Part shown: piece after piece, positions 26,625 to 37,943 of the stretch | Layout: every line of letters starts with the position of its first letter | How positions within the stretch are numbered: position 1 is the first letter of the stretch | NCBI GenBank assembly: GCA_022835595.1 | Contig: BQUP01000012.1 | Span: 248,001-312,000 of the forward strand | Length of the DNA stretch: 64,000 bases | From: Cystobasidium ongulense | Lineage: Eukaryota; Basidiomycota; Cystobasidiomycetes; Cystobasidiales; Cystobasidiaceae | Direction: 5' to 3' | The notes under the pieces: generated by a model | The model's input: the letters and a program-made list of their open reading frames with translations, nothing else | Told to the model about the DNA's origin: nothing | Databases searched by the model: none | Translations under genes and position numbers: made by a program

Positions 26625-29600
26625 ATGTCGTTCAAGAAGGACGATGAAGGCACGGGTGAGTGCAGCATTGCTCGCGGCTTTGCAAGCGTGCCCTAGAGTG
26701 GGCTACTGCCCGAGGCGAACATCATGCTGAGCTCTCTCGCTTGCAACAGTCGGGGTCTTCTTCCAGGACAAGACGACCGTCATTCAGGAAGCGCGTGTCT
26801 TCAATGAATCCCCAATCAGTCCTCGCAAATGCCGTATCCTGCTCACCAAAATCATCTATTTGCTTTACATTGGAGAGACTTTCGGCACGCAAGAGGCTAC
26901 TACGCTGTTCTTCGGCGTCACCAAGCTGTTCCAGCACAAGGATGTGGGTGGACGGATTCGAGTCCAGCCGAGACCGCACGGACGACAAGGGCAAATTGCT
27001 AATCTCGTCTCTATCTACATCAGCCTGCTCTGCGTCAGATGGTCTACCTCGTAATCAAGGAGCTCGCCAAGGTCGCCGAGGACGTGCTCATGGTGACCTC
27101 GAGTATCATGAAGGACATGCAGCCGAATCTCGAAGTCATCTACCGCCCGAATGCCATTCGAGCAGTGTGCAGAGTCATTGATGTACGTTATGCTGCTTCG
27201 CGGGCGTAGGGTCTTCTTCTACAATTGCGACCGGTGCTGATGGTCTTCTATTTCCAATCTACAGGGAAGCATGATTCAAGGAGTAGAGCGTTTCTTCAAA
27301 GCTGCAATTGTTGACCGAAACGTGTCCATCTCCTCCGCTGCACTCGTCTCCGCCTACCACCTCCATCCTATCTCAAAAGATGTGATCAAGCGATGGGCCA
27401 ACGAAGCTCAAGAAGCGCTATCTCCCAAGACTGGATCATCGGGGTTCAGTGGATCTAGTGGTAGCGGTTTCATGTCAGCATACGGCGGCGGTTCCTCATC
27501 ATCTCAACAATCAGGGTATCAAGCCTTCCAGTCGACTTCTTACATTACGCAATACCATGCCCTTGGTTTGCTCTATAGCATCAGACATCAAGATAGAATG
27601 GCTATCACTAAACTGATTCAGCAACTGTCGGCTACTGGAGCCACTTCCGCCAGAGGAGCCGCTCAAGCTTTGAGAAACGCAAATGCAACGTGCTTGTTGA
27701 TTCGTTATGCTGCCAAGGTCATGGAGGATGATCCAAAGTAGGTTTTCTTCTGCTCTTCGCTACTGCTCAGCCCGGAAAGAAAATTGACGCGTGACTTTGT
27801 ATCAGTCTTCATCGTCAAATGTTTGACCTCATTGAAAGCTATCTCAGGCACAAATCTGACATGGTCAATTACGAAGCTGCACGCGCCATCTGCGAGATGC
27901 GAGGAGTCAGCGGTCAAGAGCTCACCAAGCCAATTGCAGGTATGCAAATAGCATAAAACCTTATTCCTTGAGCCACGCTGATATCTGCCGACCCGTTAGT
28001 CTTACAACTCTTCCTCTCTTCTCCCAAGTCCTCGCTCAAATTCGCAGCCATCCGAACACTTGCAAAACTTGCCCAGTCTCAGCCACAAGCTGTTTCAGCT
28101 TGCAACCTTGATATGGAGAAGCTGATCAATGACGAGAACCGCTCTGTAGCCACATATGCCATTACAACATTATTGAAGGTACGCTCCATCAGAAACCTTA
28201 CTATGTCGATGCATTACTAAATATATCTGTTACCGCAGACTGGAAACGAAGCCTCGGTCGATAGATTGATGAAGCAGATCAGTGCATTCATGTCTGAAAT
28301 CAGCGATGAATTCAAGGTCATCGTGGTCAATGCTATCAGATCTTTATGCCTCAAGTTCCCAGCCAAGCAATCTGTCATGCTCACTTTCCTCAGCGGTGTT
28401 CTGCGAGATGAAGGTGGTTATGATTTCAAGAAATCAGTCGTGGAAGCTATCTTTGATATGGTCAAATATATAAGTGATTCGAAAGAGGCTGGTGAGCACT
28501 TAATGTCTCCTCCGACCTGCCATGCGATGGTCCGCTGACGTACACTTGATGTCGGTAGCTTTGGCACAACTTTGCGAATTCATCGAGGATTGCGAATTTA
28601 CCAAGCTTTCCGTCAGAATCCTCCACCTGATCGGAGTCGAAGGTCCCAAAGCACCTCAGCCATCAAAATATATCAGATATATATACAATAGAGTTGTCCT
28701 TGAGAACGCCATTGTTCGAGCAGCAGCTGTCTCCGCTCTTGCCAAATTTGGCATCAACGTCGGCGACGAAACTGTCAAGAATAGTATCCGCGTCCTTCTG
28801 ACCAGGTAAGCGAATGTCACATTCTCCATTGTATGGAAAAGAGGGACCGAAGTAACATTTTGCATCCTCAGGTGCCTCGATGATGTCGACGATGAGGTCC
28901 GAGATCGTGCTGCAATGTACCTTCGAATCATGAAAGACGAACCACTTGCCGACGCACTTGTCAGAGACGGTAAGCCAGGACTGTCTGATACGCTGTTCTG
29001 ACTTCCCTCTGACGCCTTGGGATTTGATCATACAGAGTCAACCTTCTCTCTATCTGCGCTCGAATCGAAGCTGGTCACATACATCACCACCTCTTCTGCT
29101 GCAGAAAAGCCTTTCGACATCGTTTCCATCCCCAAAATCAGCAAAGAGCAAGCCCGACAAGAGGCTCAGCGTGCCAGAAACGAAGCTGCCTCCAGTCTAC
29201 CCTCAATATCAGCTGGTCCCTCTACCTCAGCCGAACCTGCTGCCGGCCCGTCGCCCTCCTCCGCCGAAGCACAGTCTCGTTATGCCGAACAGCTCAAGGC
29301 CATTCCTGACTTTAAAGATTATGGAGATGTGCTCAAGAGCTCTACCAAACCTGTCGAACTTACTGAACGTGAAACGGAATACGTGGTTGATTGTGTTAAG
29401 CATATCTTTAAGGAGCATGTTGTCTTCCAGGTAGGTCACGCCCTATGCAAAGTATGCCCAAGTAATGCTAATAACCGTTCGTCACATAGTTCAACATCCG
29501 CAATACCATCACAGATACCGTCTTGGAGAATGTCACTGTCTTGATGTCGCCATCAGAAGAGAGTGGACTGGCCGAAGATTTTATACTACCTCTTCAAAGT

Positions 29601-30201
29601 CTTTCCGCCCAGGAGTCTGGAATCGTCTACGTTTCCTTCAGCCGCGAGTCACCAGAAGATTACGCCACCTGCTCCTTCACGAATACACTCCGCTTCGTCA
29701 GCAAAGAAGTTGACCCTGAGACTGGAGAGCCTCAGGAAGATGGATATGATGACGAATATCAGACTGAAGACCTGGAGTTAGGCGCTGGAGACTATATTAC
29801 ACCAAGCTATGCCACCTTTGCTACCGAATGGGATCGCCTGCGCTCAGGATCGACAGCGACGGAAACATTTGCTCTGACTGCTTTGGACAGCCTAAAAGGT
29901 AAGCTTGCTCCGTCGAAGAGAAGCTCTACCGCGTGTACTTGTACTAACCTACCGCATCTTTACAGCCGCCTGCGACTCGCTCATCGAGATCCTCAACATG
30001 GAACCACTAGGTGGAACCGAATCGCCAGCATCAGCCTCGGTGCATACGCTCAATCTGTCTGGAATTGTGTGTGGTGGAGGAGGCAAGGTCTTAGCTCGCA
30101 GCCGTATGACTTATGCCGCTGGTCAAGGAGTTACATTAGAGCTTTCTGTGCGTGCAGAAGAAGAAGGAGCGGCTCAGTTAGTGATATCCGCCATCGCGTA
30201 G
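26625..30201 (+). CDS. SEC21: Coatomer subunit gamma (gamma-COP, Sec21)
   Basis: COPI coat subunit for Golgi-to-ER and intra-Golgi transport. The start MSFKKDDEG splices into [20 protein letters not shown], the classic gamma-COP N-terminus, then [20 protein letters not shown]. An intron is removed between HKD and [14 protein letters not shown]. The adaptin-like helical trunk continues through [26 protein letters not shown] and [13 protein letters not shown] hinge rich in Ala/Glu/Pro/Ser (29150-29290) precedes the appendage domain, which ends [15 protein letters not shown]. Stop TAG is at 30199-30201. About ten introns, all short GT-AG. The trunk, hinge and ear are all present, so it looks complete. 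Confidence 0.97.
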
Positions 30202-30419
30202 TATCTCTTTGTGTTTAAGTGGTAGAACGAGAATCGTAGAAGTCTTCTTTGGCGTACCCACCGCAAAATGATGTTATGATTTCCTGGATCTGGCGGATGC
30301 ATATGGCGCCCTGTCCGTCCAACAGGCAACGGGCTGAAACGATGCTGTCTGACTGATTGATTACTGTTAAGAAGCGCACAAGTCGCTTGAATGTATGTCT
30401 AAAATAACAGAATTTACCT

Positions 30420-33400
30420 CTATGAAGTGAGAAGATTTGAAGAGTCCAAAGAGGAAAGAATGGCATCCGGGGACGATGTTCTTGAGCTCTCCCAAGCACT
30501 TTGAAATGCATTGCTCTCTCCGTTATCCAAGGCATAATGGCTAGACGTTGCATCCAATGACCAGCGAATCGGCTTGCTGGTTTGACCTGAATGCGCCCAA
30601 TTCCGAAGATCCGCTCCTGTATCGGATCCGAACAGCACATTGCCGTCTGCTTGGCTGAGACCGCTGACAATGTAGTCGATATCGGAAGACAGGATACCGC
30701 CCCAAGCTTGTACCTCTATAATGGGCAAAGCTTTCAAGCCGTCCGAGAGATTAGCCAGCGGCGAAGTCGGTGAAGGAGGTGCCTCGTCCCCTGAGAGGAT
30801 GCGATCGATGACGGCTTTGGCGAGACCGCTGCTGACGTCCAGCTGGGAAAGATAGTCGAACAGAACATTATTGATGGCATTACTAATCCCGAACGAGGCC
30901 GTCGTGAGAGCTGAGGTGTTGGCGTTCGCTGCGTAAGATAGCGGTACGACAGCTGGGCCGGACGAGAAAGTCATACGTCCCTTGCGATCCTATGTATGTC
31001 ACGTGTAAGAAGAGTGCAAAACAACATATGTAGGTACCCTCACCTGATTTGTAACGACTGCAGCCTGTAGTGGTCTTTGACCATCCAGAATAGGAAGTCG
31101 CAAGTTGAGGGTATTCAATACGCCATATACAGGGCGATCTGTGCAATCTGCTTGAACTTCTGATGCTGTCGATGCAGCTGGGAGACCAAAGATATCCGCT
31201 TCCACGCGATTCAGCTGCGTGAGCTGTTCTGCCGATAAATCAGGTACACAGGCTGTTGGGACGGGAAAGCTTGCGCCATTCTGCTTGTGCTGCAGAGCAA
31301 CAGCCATAGTCGATTGCGACCCCAGAGATCTCCCGACATCAAAGGGAAAGTAGACAGGGGAACCAAAGACATTTGAACGAAATGTAGCGAGTTGCTCGGC
31401 GGTATATCCAAGCTCTTCGAAAAGAAGGGATATCGCGCTGCTTCGTTGCGTTGATGCAGCTACAGCAAATGCGCCCACTCTCTGCAGGGCTGAAGATGAA
31501 ACGTTGCTCAACCGTCCTGCGTCCATTTGACTGATACCGAAATCATAGAGACTCTTTGGCTTCACGAAGACTTTTTGATAGGCGAAATCGACTGAGTAGC
31601 CGTGTATCTCAATCTGAAACGAAGTTTGCGCCCGAAAGGAAGGAGAATCCTGCCACTGCCAATACGAGAGACCAGCTTGAAAATCGTACAACACCCTACT
31701 GGAGAATTCTTCCGAAGTCGCTGCATCCCAGATGAAAACTGCCTGGGTCCACCGCCGACGCGCTTTGTATTGGGAAGGATCAAGATTTGGGGTCTCCAAC
31801 ATGCTCAATTGACTGTAGCAGGCACCTTCTCCCGTTTGTGAGGTGGCAAGCGAAGCAGCAAGACGTGTAGTATTGATCGGGGGAGCGAAAAGGGTTGAAG
31901 CATAAGACGCCGCGCTCAATATGCTCTTTGCCAGGCGATTCGGGCATTCAGATGATCCATCCGGGCAAACACAGCTGGGGTCTAGTTTTCCAAGGACAGG
32001 GAAAAACTCAGTGACAAGTAGATGCAACAAAGCAGTTTCGTTGACTCACCGAGATCACAGAAAGGCCCTGCCCGTTTGCCAGAGCATTGACATGCGCAAA
32101 CCCCATCTCGAAAAACCGCCTTACTCTGTCCTGAGCATGTGCGTTCGCATTCTGCGCCGTTTGTGCTGCCCAAGCGCTTACTCAAAGGTATGGCCGCACC
32201 GATTATAGCAGCGATAAGCAGGCCGATCGCGAATACAACAGCCAGACGGACCCTTTTCTTCTTTTGAGGAGGTAGTGTCTGCCAATAAGACAATTCCTTC
32301 GCTGGTGCACTAGCCTGACTTTCGCGATCTCCCCGAGAGCCAGAGCTACTAAAGCTGCTACGCCCGAAAACCCCTGACGAGTTGGCCTTTTGTGGATGTA
32401 TGGACATGGCCTCCTGTAATTGGGAAGCAGGATAGCTCTTGCGTCGACGAAAGTTGCGTTCATCAAGTTCAGCCTCAGGATGGACACAATTTACGCCTTT
32501 CGAGCCATGTATTTCCTGCATCTCGCCATTACGATGACCATATTCTCTTCCTTGTATACCAGTTGAGACGCTGCCGATCGGTGTATGTGAGCTCCATAAG
32601 TCAGGGACGCCCACTTCTATCTTTCGCCTAGCCTTCCGTAGCTGATTACTGTACCGCAATTCGTTGATCTCGTCATAACTTGGATCTCGACGACCGTCCG
32701 CAGCGGGATAGCTGAAGTAAGGTTCGTGCTCGGGCATGTTATCAAGTATGTCCCCCAGGGTACTTGCGCGTCTGGCTAACTTTTTGAATGGTATCGTTGA
32801 TTCTTTGGCTTCAATTTCAGCCCTCCTGTGCGGGTTTTGCAGCGAGGGTAACGAAGGTGCATGCGAAGCTACAGTAAACCGAGCAGACGACTTTCCAGAT
32901 CGAGCGGAAGAGTATGACTTCAAGCTCTTATTTGCCCAATCTGAATTTTGACGAGGTAGGTGATCGTACGGTCTCTTAATATCGCCTTTGTGTCGGGATT
33001 TGCGCTTGCCTTGTCCAACATCAATATCAGAAGGCGGTAGATAGCGGTCATCTTCATCTTCTACCAAACTGGCAAGGGTTGGGGCGGGACCTGAGCTGTA
33101 GCGATGGGAATGCCTCGTACGTGTAGGCGGTCTGCTGGCGGATTCTGCATGCTCCTTATCGACAGTAAAAGAAGGATCTTCGGCTAGTACAGATCGTAGT
33201 GCGTCTACTGAATGAACAGAGCGCAATAACTGTGAAGAGACCAAAGATGCCCGCGCCAAACGTCTAGAAGCCTCGTGTGCTCCAGACGGCAGCGCCTCGT
33301 AGACGTCGCCCCGCCGTACCAGTTCGTGTGTCATGCCTGGTGAGCTTGTCATGGAAACTTCGCTATGAGTACGTGTGTGGGTCGTGGTGCGCGTTCCCGT

Positions 33401-34610
33401 TGAAGCGAAGTCCTCATTCTCAAGTGTATGCATTGCTTGACTAAAATCGGTGGAAGGCGAGCGTGAAACGACAGTTCCCTATACGACGAGGATGCGAATT
33501 AGATGAAGAGTTTAGAAGGTTAATCAAGTTAAAAGATATGCAAGCATTTCGGCTTACGATAGTTCCGGCAGAATCGCGCCGTTGCCTATGGTATTTAGGG
33601 TCCTCGCTATAGCTTCGAAGAAGCAGAGGCCGGGAGGCTTGATTGGCAGGGGATCGCATGTAGGCTTCTCGTCCATGCTGTGAAGGCGAACCTCTTGGCT
33701 GTCCAAAGGGATTCCCAGATATTTCTGATGAGCCAGCAGGAGAGTAGACACGAGGGGGATAGCTTGGGGAAGCTGGCGCCGATGGCAGATGTGTGGAATA
33801 TTCGGCCGCGAACGATTTTATGCGATTATTTGGTTCCTCTCGCATTGGTGTATGAACAAAAGCTGCTGGATCTGGTGAGTAGTAAGGCAGTACAGCAGAT
33901 GGAGCTGGATGGCTTCCAGAGTTGCGGATTATGGAACTCTCCCCTTCCCAGTACAATTCCAGAGAGGTTGATGCTCTATTGTTGAAAGCTGGAGTCGGAG
34001 GTGGAACTGATAAAAGCTTGCGAGGCATGATCGTGCTTGTGTGTTTCAGAGGCGAGTGTTTGAATGAGCTGTCCTGAGGACTGTTACTTCCCTCTCCAGA
34101 ACCGCTGGATGTACATCCCTCTTGCGAATGTGCATGGCGTGAGAGTGCGGGCGAGCCAAAGGCACCAGCTGGAGAAGATGAAGCAGGCGTACGAGAAGGA
34201 GGTAGAGGGAACGAACTGGTTAGAGCTGCTGAAGAAAGGTGGGTGGCTGGAGAGCGAGTTGCATCTTGTTGATACTGGCTTGTTTCGCTTCTGCGCGGTA
34301 TGCGAATAGGAGCGACGCTTTTCGACCGCTTTCGGCCTGCCTGGCGAGCTATGGTCTGTTCCAGTGCACGCATATGTCCGCTCGTGTGGTCTGCTGTATC
34401 CTGTACACTTGTATGACCTTCCTCTGAACGAGGTGCTCTTGCAGCATCACTCTGGAACATTGGATCGACTAAAGAGGTCGAAGAGTCGTTGGCAGCCATC
34501 GAGGCGTTCGCCGAGCTGGAGCCAGAGTGGATGTTCGGAAACTGTGGATACGTTCGATTCGTCTGATGGTACACCTCGTCAAAAGGATTGCGGTGCGGTG
34601 CGATTGCCAT
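30420..34610 (-). CDS. Large single-pass membrane glycoprotein with EGF-like hinge, function unknown
   Basis: Four exons (33558-34610, 32050-33478, 31044-31981, 30420-30989) join in perfect phase to 1,329 residues. Residues 1 to about 765 are Ser/Pro/Arg-rich and predicted disordered. A transmembrane helix at about 768-791 (RLAVVFAIGLLIAAIIGAAI) follows a KKKR stop-transfer-like patch, so the N-terminus is probably cytosolic (type II). Next comes a Cys-rich EGF-like segment (CxxxC, CACQCSGKRAGPFCDL, then CVCPDG). The second intron splits it at the Asp of CDLDPSC. The remaining 490 residues are a probable extracellular domain with scattered NxS/T sites (NTT, NVS, NTS, NLS) and no family I recognise. 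Its shape resembles basidiomycete wall-associated EGF-domain membrane proteins. Confidence 0.8.
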
Positions 34611-35398
34611 GCTGCTCAAGTCGTGTATCCTGCTTCACTTTCGTGGAAGAAGAGCCGGGCTTGTAACGGACTTGGATGGGCCAGGGCCAGAGTAGACGAG
34701 CCTGTGGAAACTCAGAGCATGAGCATGTGTGTACAGTACATGGTCTTGCTGCTTGGTGCCCGTGTCCTGTGAATGCTACAAAAGTGAGTGCGAGAACTGC
34801 TTCAAGTTGCCTGCGAATAAAGCAGCCCTTCGCAACCAGGCACGCCCCGTCTGCAACGAAAGTGCACATCGATTTCAGTCGTTCCTTTCGCCCTGGTCAG
34901 TTGCTGCATCGTTCTGGAATCGTGCTCGGGCCTCGTATCGCCTTTTTATCCCGGGCCGTCTCCTCCAACGCTCGTGGCATGTTTGTGTTTGCCATTGCTC
35001 GAAGGAAGTCAAACTGGCATTGAGGAGTGACTATTCGCGCAAGAGAAGATGTGTAGGTACCATGCACGACAGCATGCCTGCTTGGAGTGATGGTCGTCCT
35101 AAAAGCTGAATACCCAAAAGCAACAGCCAGCTCAGTCCCCAGCTTGAGCTTGGCTGCAGGAATTCGCCACACACCTCAGCTATGTATGATGCAGCTGACA
35201 TGTCTGTTACTAGACTACTTAGCTAGCCTAGATGGAGCTGGAGCATGCACATCTCCGTGCATGTAAGTAACACCAACCGCTCACATCCCCTTGACTTAGC
35301 AGGGCAAGACACGTCAACGAAATGCAGGGTGCAGAATGAGAGAAATATACTGTACTTTTCGCTTCATCTTATCGGAGACAACTGACTTTCTGAGAACG
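34611..35398. other. Intergenic region, 788 bases
   Basis: Upstream of the EGF-like glycoprotein and downstream of the F-box-like gene (both minus). Overlapping frames of about 90-126 codons are seen but have no shared motif. It should hold the glycoprotein promoter. Confidence 0.5.
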
Positions 35399-36817
35399 TC
35401 ACTCGGGTCTAACATACAACGTCTCACTGGTTTTATACGCGAACATTTCCCAATCAGCCTGTTCGGTCAAGCCAGGCTCGAATTTGATCTGCTGAAGGGA
35501 CGGGACAGCCTTGAACAACGCTCTGGCTGTATTGAGCTGTATCTCTACGTCTTCCGCGCATACGCTCGAGCAAAAATTGCTGCCCAAAGGTCCATAGACT
35601 AATGGTTCCGCCTCATCCTCTACCATCGTACCATCTGCTTCAGCAGTGACAGCCTGATTTTCAAGAACATCGCCTGTCAATCCTGCCGGTGAGGTATGTG
35701 CGGCCAAAGAAAGGCCCATTGGGAGAGGTCCTGGAGGGAGTGTCAATGGCAGTGGAGTTACTGTACTCGTCTCATTGTGATTGACTGCCAGTACCTTGAG
35801 GTCTTTCAGTTCGGCGAATGCACTAATATAAGCCTCAAACGGATCAGGCCACTGCCAAGCAGCCGCTCTTGAGAAAGCGAACAGTTCCAACGTCCCAAGA
35901 AGTGGGAAGGCTCTGACCATTCTTCTAGCATATCTCGCATCGAACAATAAAGGTACTGTGAAACTCAAGCTTCTCAAGTGAGTATGCTGACCGAGCAATT
36001 GCCAGGCATAAGTTGCATCTTGCTCGTTCTGGGCTAGATGATAGCTGATACTTTCGAGGGCATTTATCCCTTGGTATCTGTGCAGAGACTCAGCTAGTCG
36101 AGAAAGAGGTTTATCAGGATCGAGCGTGAAGCCGCGTAGCGACAGAGATCTTAAGGTCGACCACAGCTGTTGAGGGAAGCAGACTTCCTCCCAGCTCTGA
36201 CCACTTGAAGTGTCTTCCATACTAAGACTCAAGTCTCTCAATATTGGAAAGCACGAGAGGTCGAATTGACAACTCCCAGCATCATTGTGTACCAGCAAAG
36301 TCACGAGCTTGTCTGCTCGAATTTCAGGAAGCTTCAGGCATCCTCTTGATGCTATGTTCAATGACTCCAAAGCAGGGAGCTTGAGTATAGCTCGCATAGT
36401 CTCCGAGAATACATACATTGTGTGCAATTGTATACGAGCTGATTCCAAGCCCGTCATACCTGTTATCGCTGCTGCAAGCTGTGTGTCCAATGACGACAGT
36501 ACGTCCGAGTTCAAGCTGACTTGGTGGCTATCGACGTTGAGATAAAGAGTACGTGCATGTTGTCGAACTGGATGTGATGGCTGTGCGAAACTCTCAATAG
36601 CGTCCAGGGACTGGGGTAAATTGTCGAAGGCAACTGAGATTTGGGCATTGCGCCATAAATGGGGCACCGCGATGGCGCGCAAGACTCGGTTTGTGCGAGA
36701 GAACGCTTTGATGGTGTGAGTGCGACTCCCCTCAGTGCGCTTGGTACTAGTATCATTGAGGGTGGTACGGACAATATGCTGAAGCAGCTCTTGCGGTAGA
36801 TGATGTATAGAGGCCAT
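35399..36817 (-). CDS. F-box-like / leucine-rich-repeat-type protein
   Basis: An uninterrupted 472-codon frame, one of the few intronless genes here. Residues 5-45 resemble an F-box (LPQELLQHIVRTTL, then a Trp in PHLWRN). They are followed by irregular leucine-rich repeats (LPALESLNIASRGCLKLPEI, FPILRDLSLSMED, LRSLSLRGFTL, LRSLSFTVPLL, FPLLGTLELFAF). This architecture is common in basidiomycete F-box expansions, where such proteins may recruit targets to SCF ubiquitin ligases. The C-terminal 70 residues contain two Cys. The substrate is unknown. Confidence 0.72.
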   Translation of the reverse strand: MASIHHLPQELLQHIVRTTLNDTSTKRTEGSRTHTIKAFSRTNRVLRAIAVPHLWRNAQISVAFDNLPQSLDAIESFAQPSHPVRQHARTLYLNVDSHQVSLNSDVLSSLDTQLAAAITGMTGLESARIQLHTMYVFSETMRAILKLPALESLNIASRGCLKLPEIRADKLVTLLVHNDAGSCQFDLSCFPILRDLSLSMEDTSSGQSWEEVCFPQQLWSTLRSLSLRGFTLDPDKPLSRLAESLHRYQGINALESISYHLAQNEQDATYAWQLLGQHTHLRSLSFTVPLLFDARYARRMVRAFPLLGTLELFAFSRAAAWQWPDPFEAYISAFAELKDLKVLAVNHNETSTVTPLPLTLPPGPLPMGLSLAAHTSPAGLTGDVLENQAVTAEADGTMVEDEAEPLVYGPLGSNFCSSVCAEDVEIQLNTARALFKAVPSLQQIKFEPGLTEQADWEMFAYKTSETLYVRPE

Positions 36818-37943
36818 ATCACTATGGCTAGCTTCTGTGAACAGGTGGTGGATTCTAGTGTGGTGTGTTGTGGTATATAGCGGCAGAGAGCAGAGGGAAG
36901 CAGGTTAGCCAAAAACAGAACCAGCCATCATCTCCTCGGATCGTGTTACCCTGAGGCGATGTAACATAGCAGCGGCGAAGAAGCGAGGCATGACGAACGG
37001 CGTTGCGCTGTAAGGTGTGAAAATGAGATGACCGTTACACGCAGGACGCTCCAGCCATCTCGGTCGTTGCCGCTCGTCCGTAGTGTCTGGCTGCATCACA
37101 CGACCCTTCCGGTTTTCCACTACTTGCAGCTCTCCGTGAATACGGCAGACAGGCAGGGCTGCCTGCATACGTGGCATTGAAGCAGCACTTTGTTACTTCA
37201 GTCCTCGGCCCATGTTGAAGTCCCGCTTGAGTGTTCGCTGTGTGGTGTTGTTGTTGCGAGGCACTCGGGGCATAGCAGACCACTTCGACGAAAGAGCAGT
37301 CCGAAGCGACGACAACAGCCAGTGGCTTCCTGGCCCAACACTCTTTTACTTCCGCCACGAGGGTTTACACATACTGAGCAGCAGACCCATTTGGATAGCA
37401 TAATCAAACACTGCTGCATAGTAGTCTGGTGGCTCTTTCGAGAGGTTCTCATGAGCTGATCATCAAGCTAGACAACGTGATGTGCGAGTGCAAACCCTAC
37501 AGCCAGCGTCAAAGGCGACGGGGAGCGCCCAAATGCCATGGCTATGATGATGTACGGTACCATATTACTACTGGCTTAATCTGACCCAGGCCGCAACCCC
37601 AAAGCCGCACCTCGCCTCGCTATCGTTCTCCATCTCAGCCGACTGCATGCAAGTCCATCTGACCCGCTATGGATCCATACTATGGCGCTTCTTAACCGCT
37701 GCTCCTGCTGCTCTTTAGCCACTGTGCCAAGCTGCTTACAGCGGCACTCGGGCACTAAGGCATCAAGCCATGAGAGATGGACAAGAGGTTTTCCAGAGAT
37801 AAAGGGGATAGGTAGACAGAGACCGCTCTGGCGTGACCTCGGGCTGGTGACTGATCCTGCTGTCCTTGCTTTCCTTCTCCTCCACCAAGGCACTCGCTCC
37901 TGCTTGACCCACCTCCACCTCACCACTCTCCCCTCTCCCCCTC
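36818..37943. promoter_or_regulatory. Divergent region between F-box-like gene (-) and DUF1996 gene (+)
   Basis: 1.1 kb between head-to-head genes. Frames of 60-146 codons overlap on both strands without motif support. The last 80 bases before 37944 are C/T-rich (cccctctccccctc), like a fungal transcription-start leader. Confidence 0.5.
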
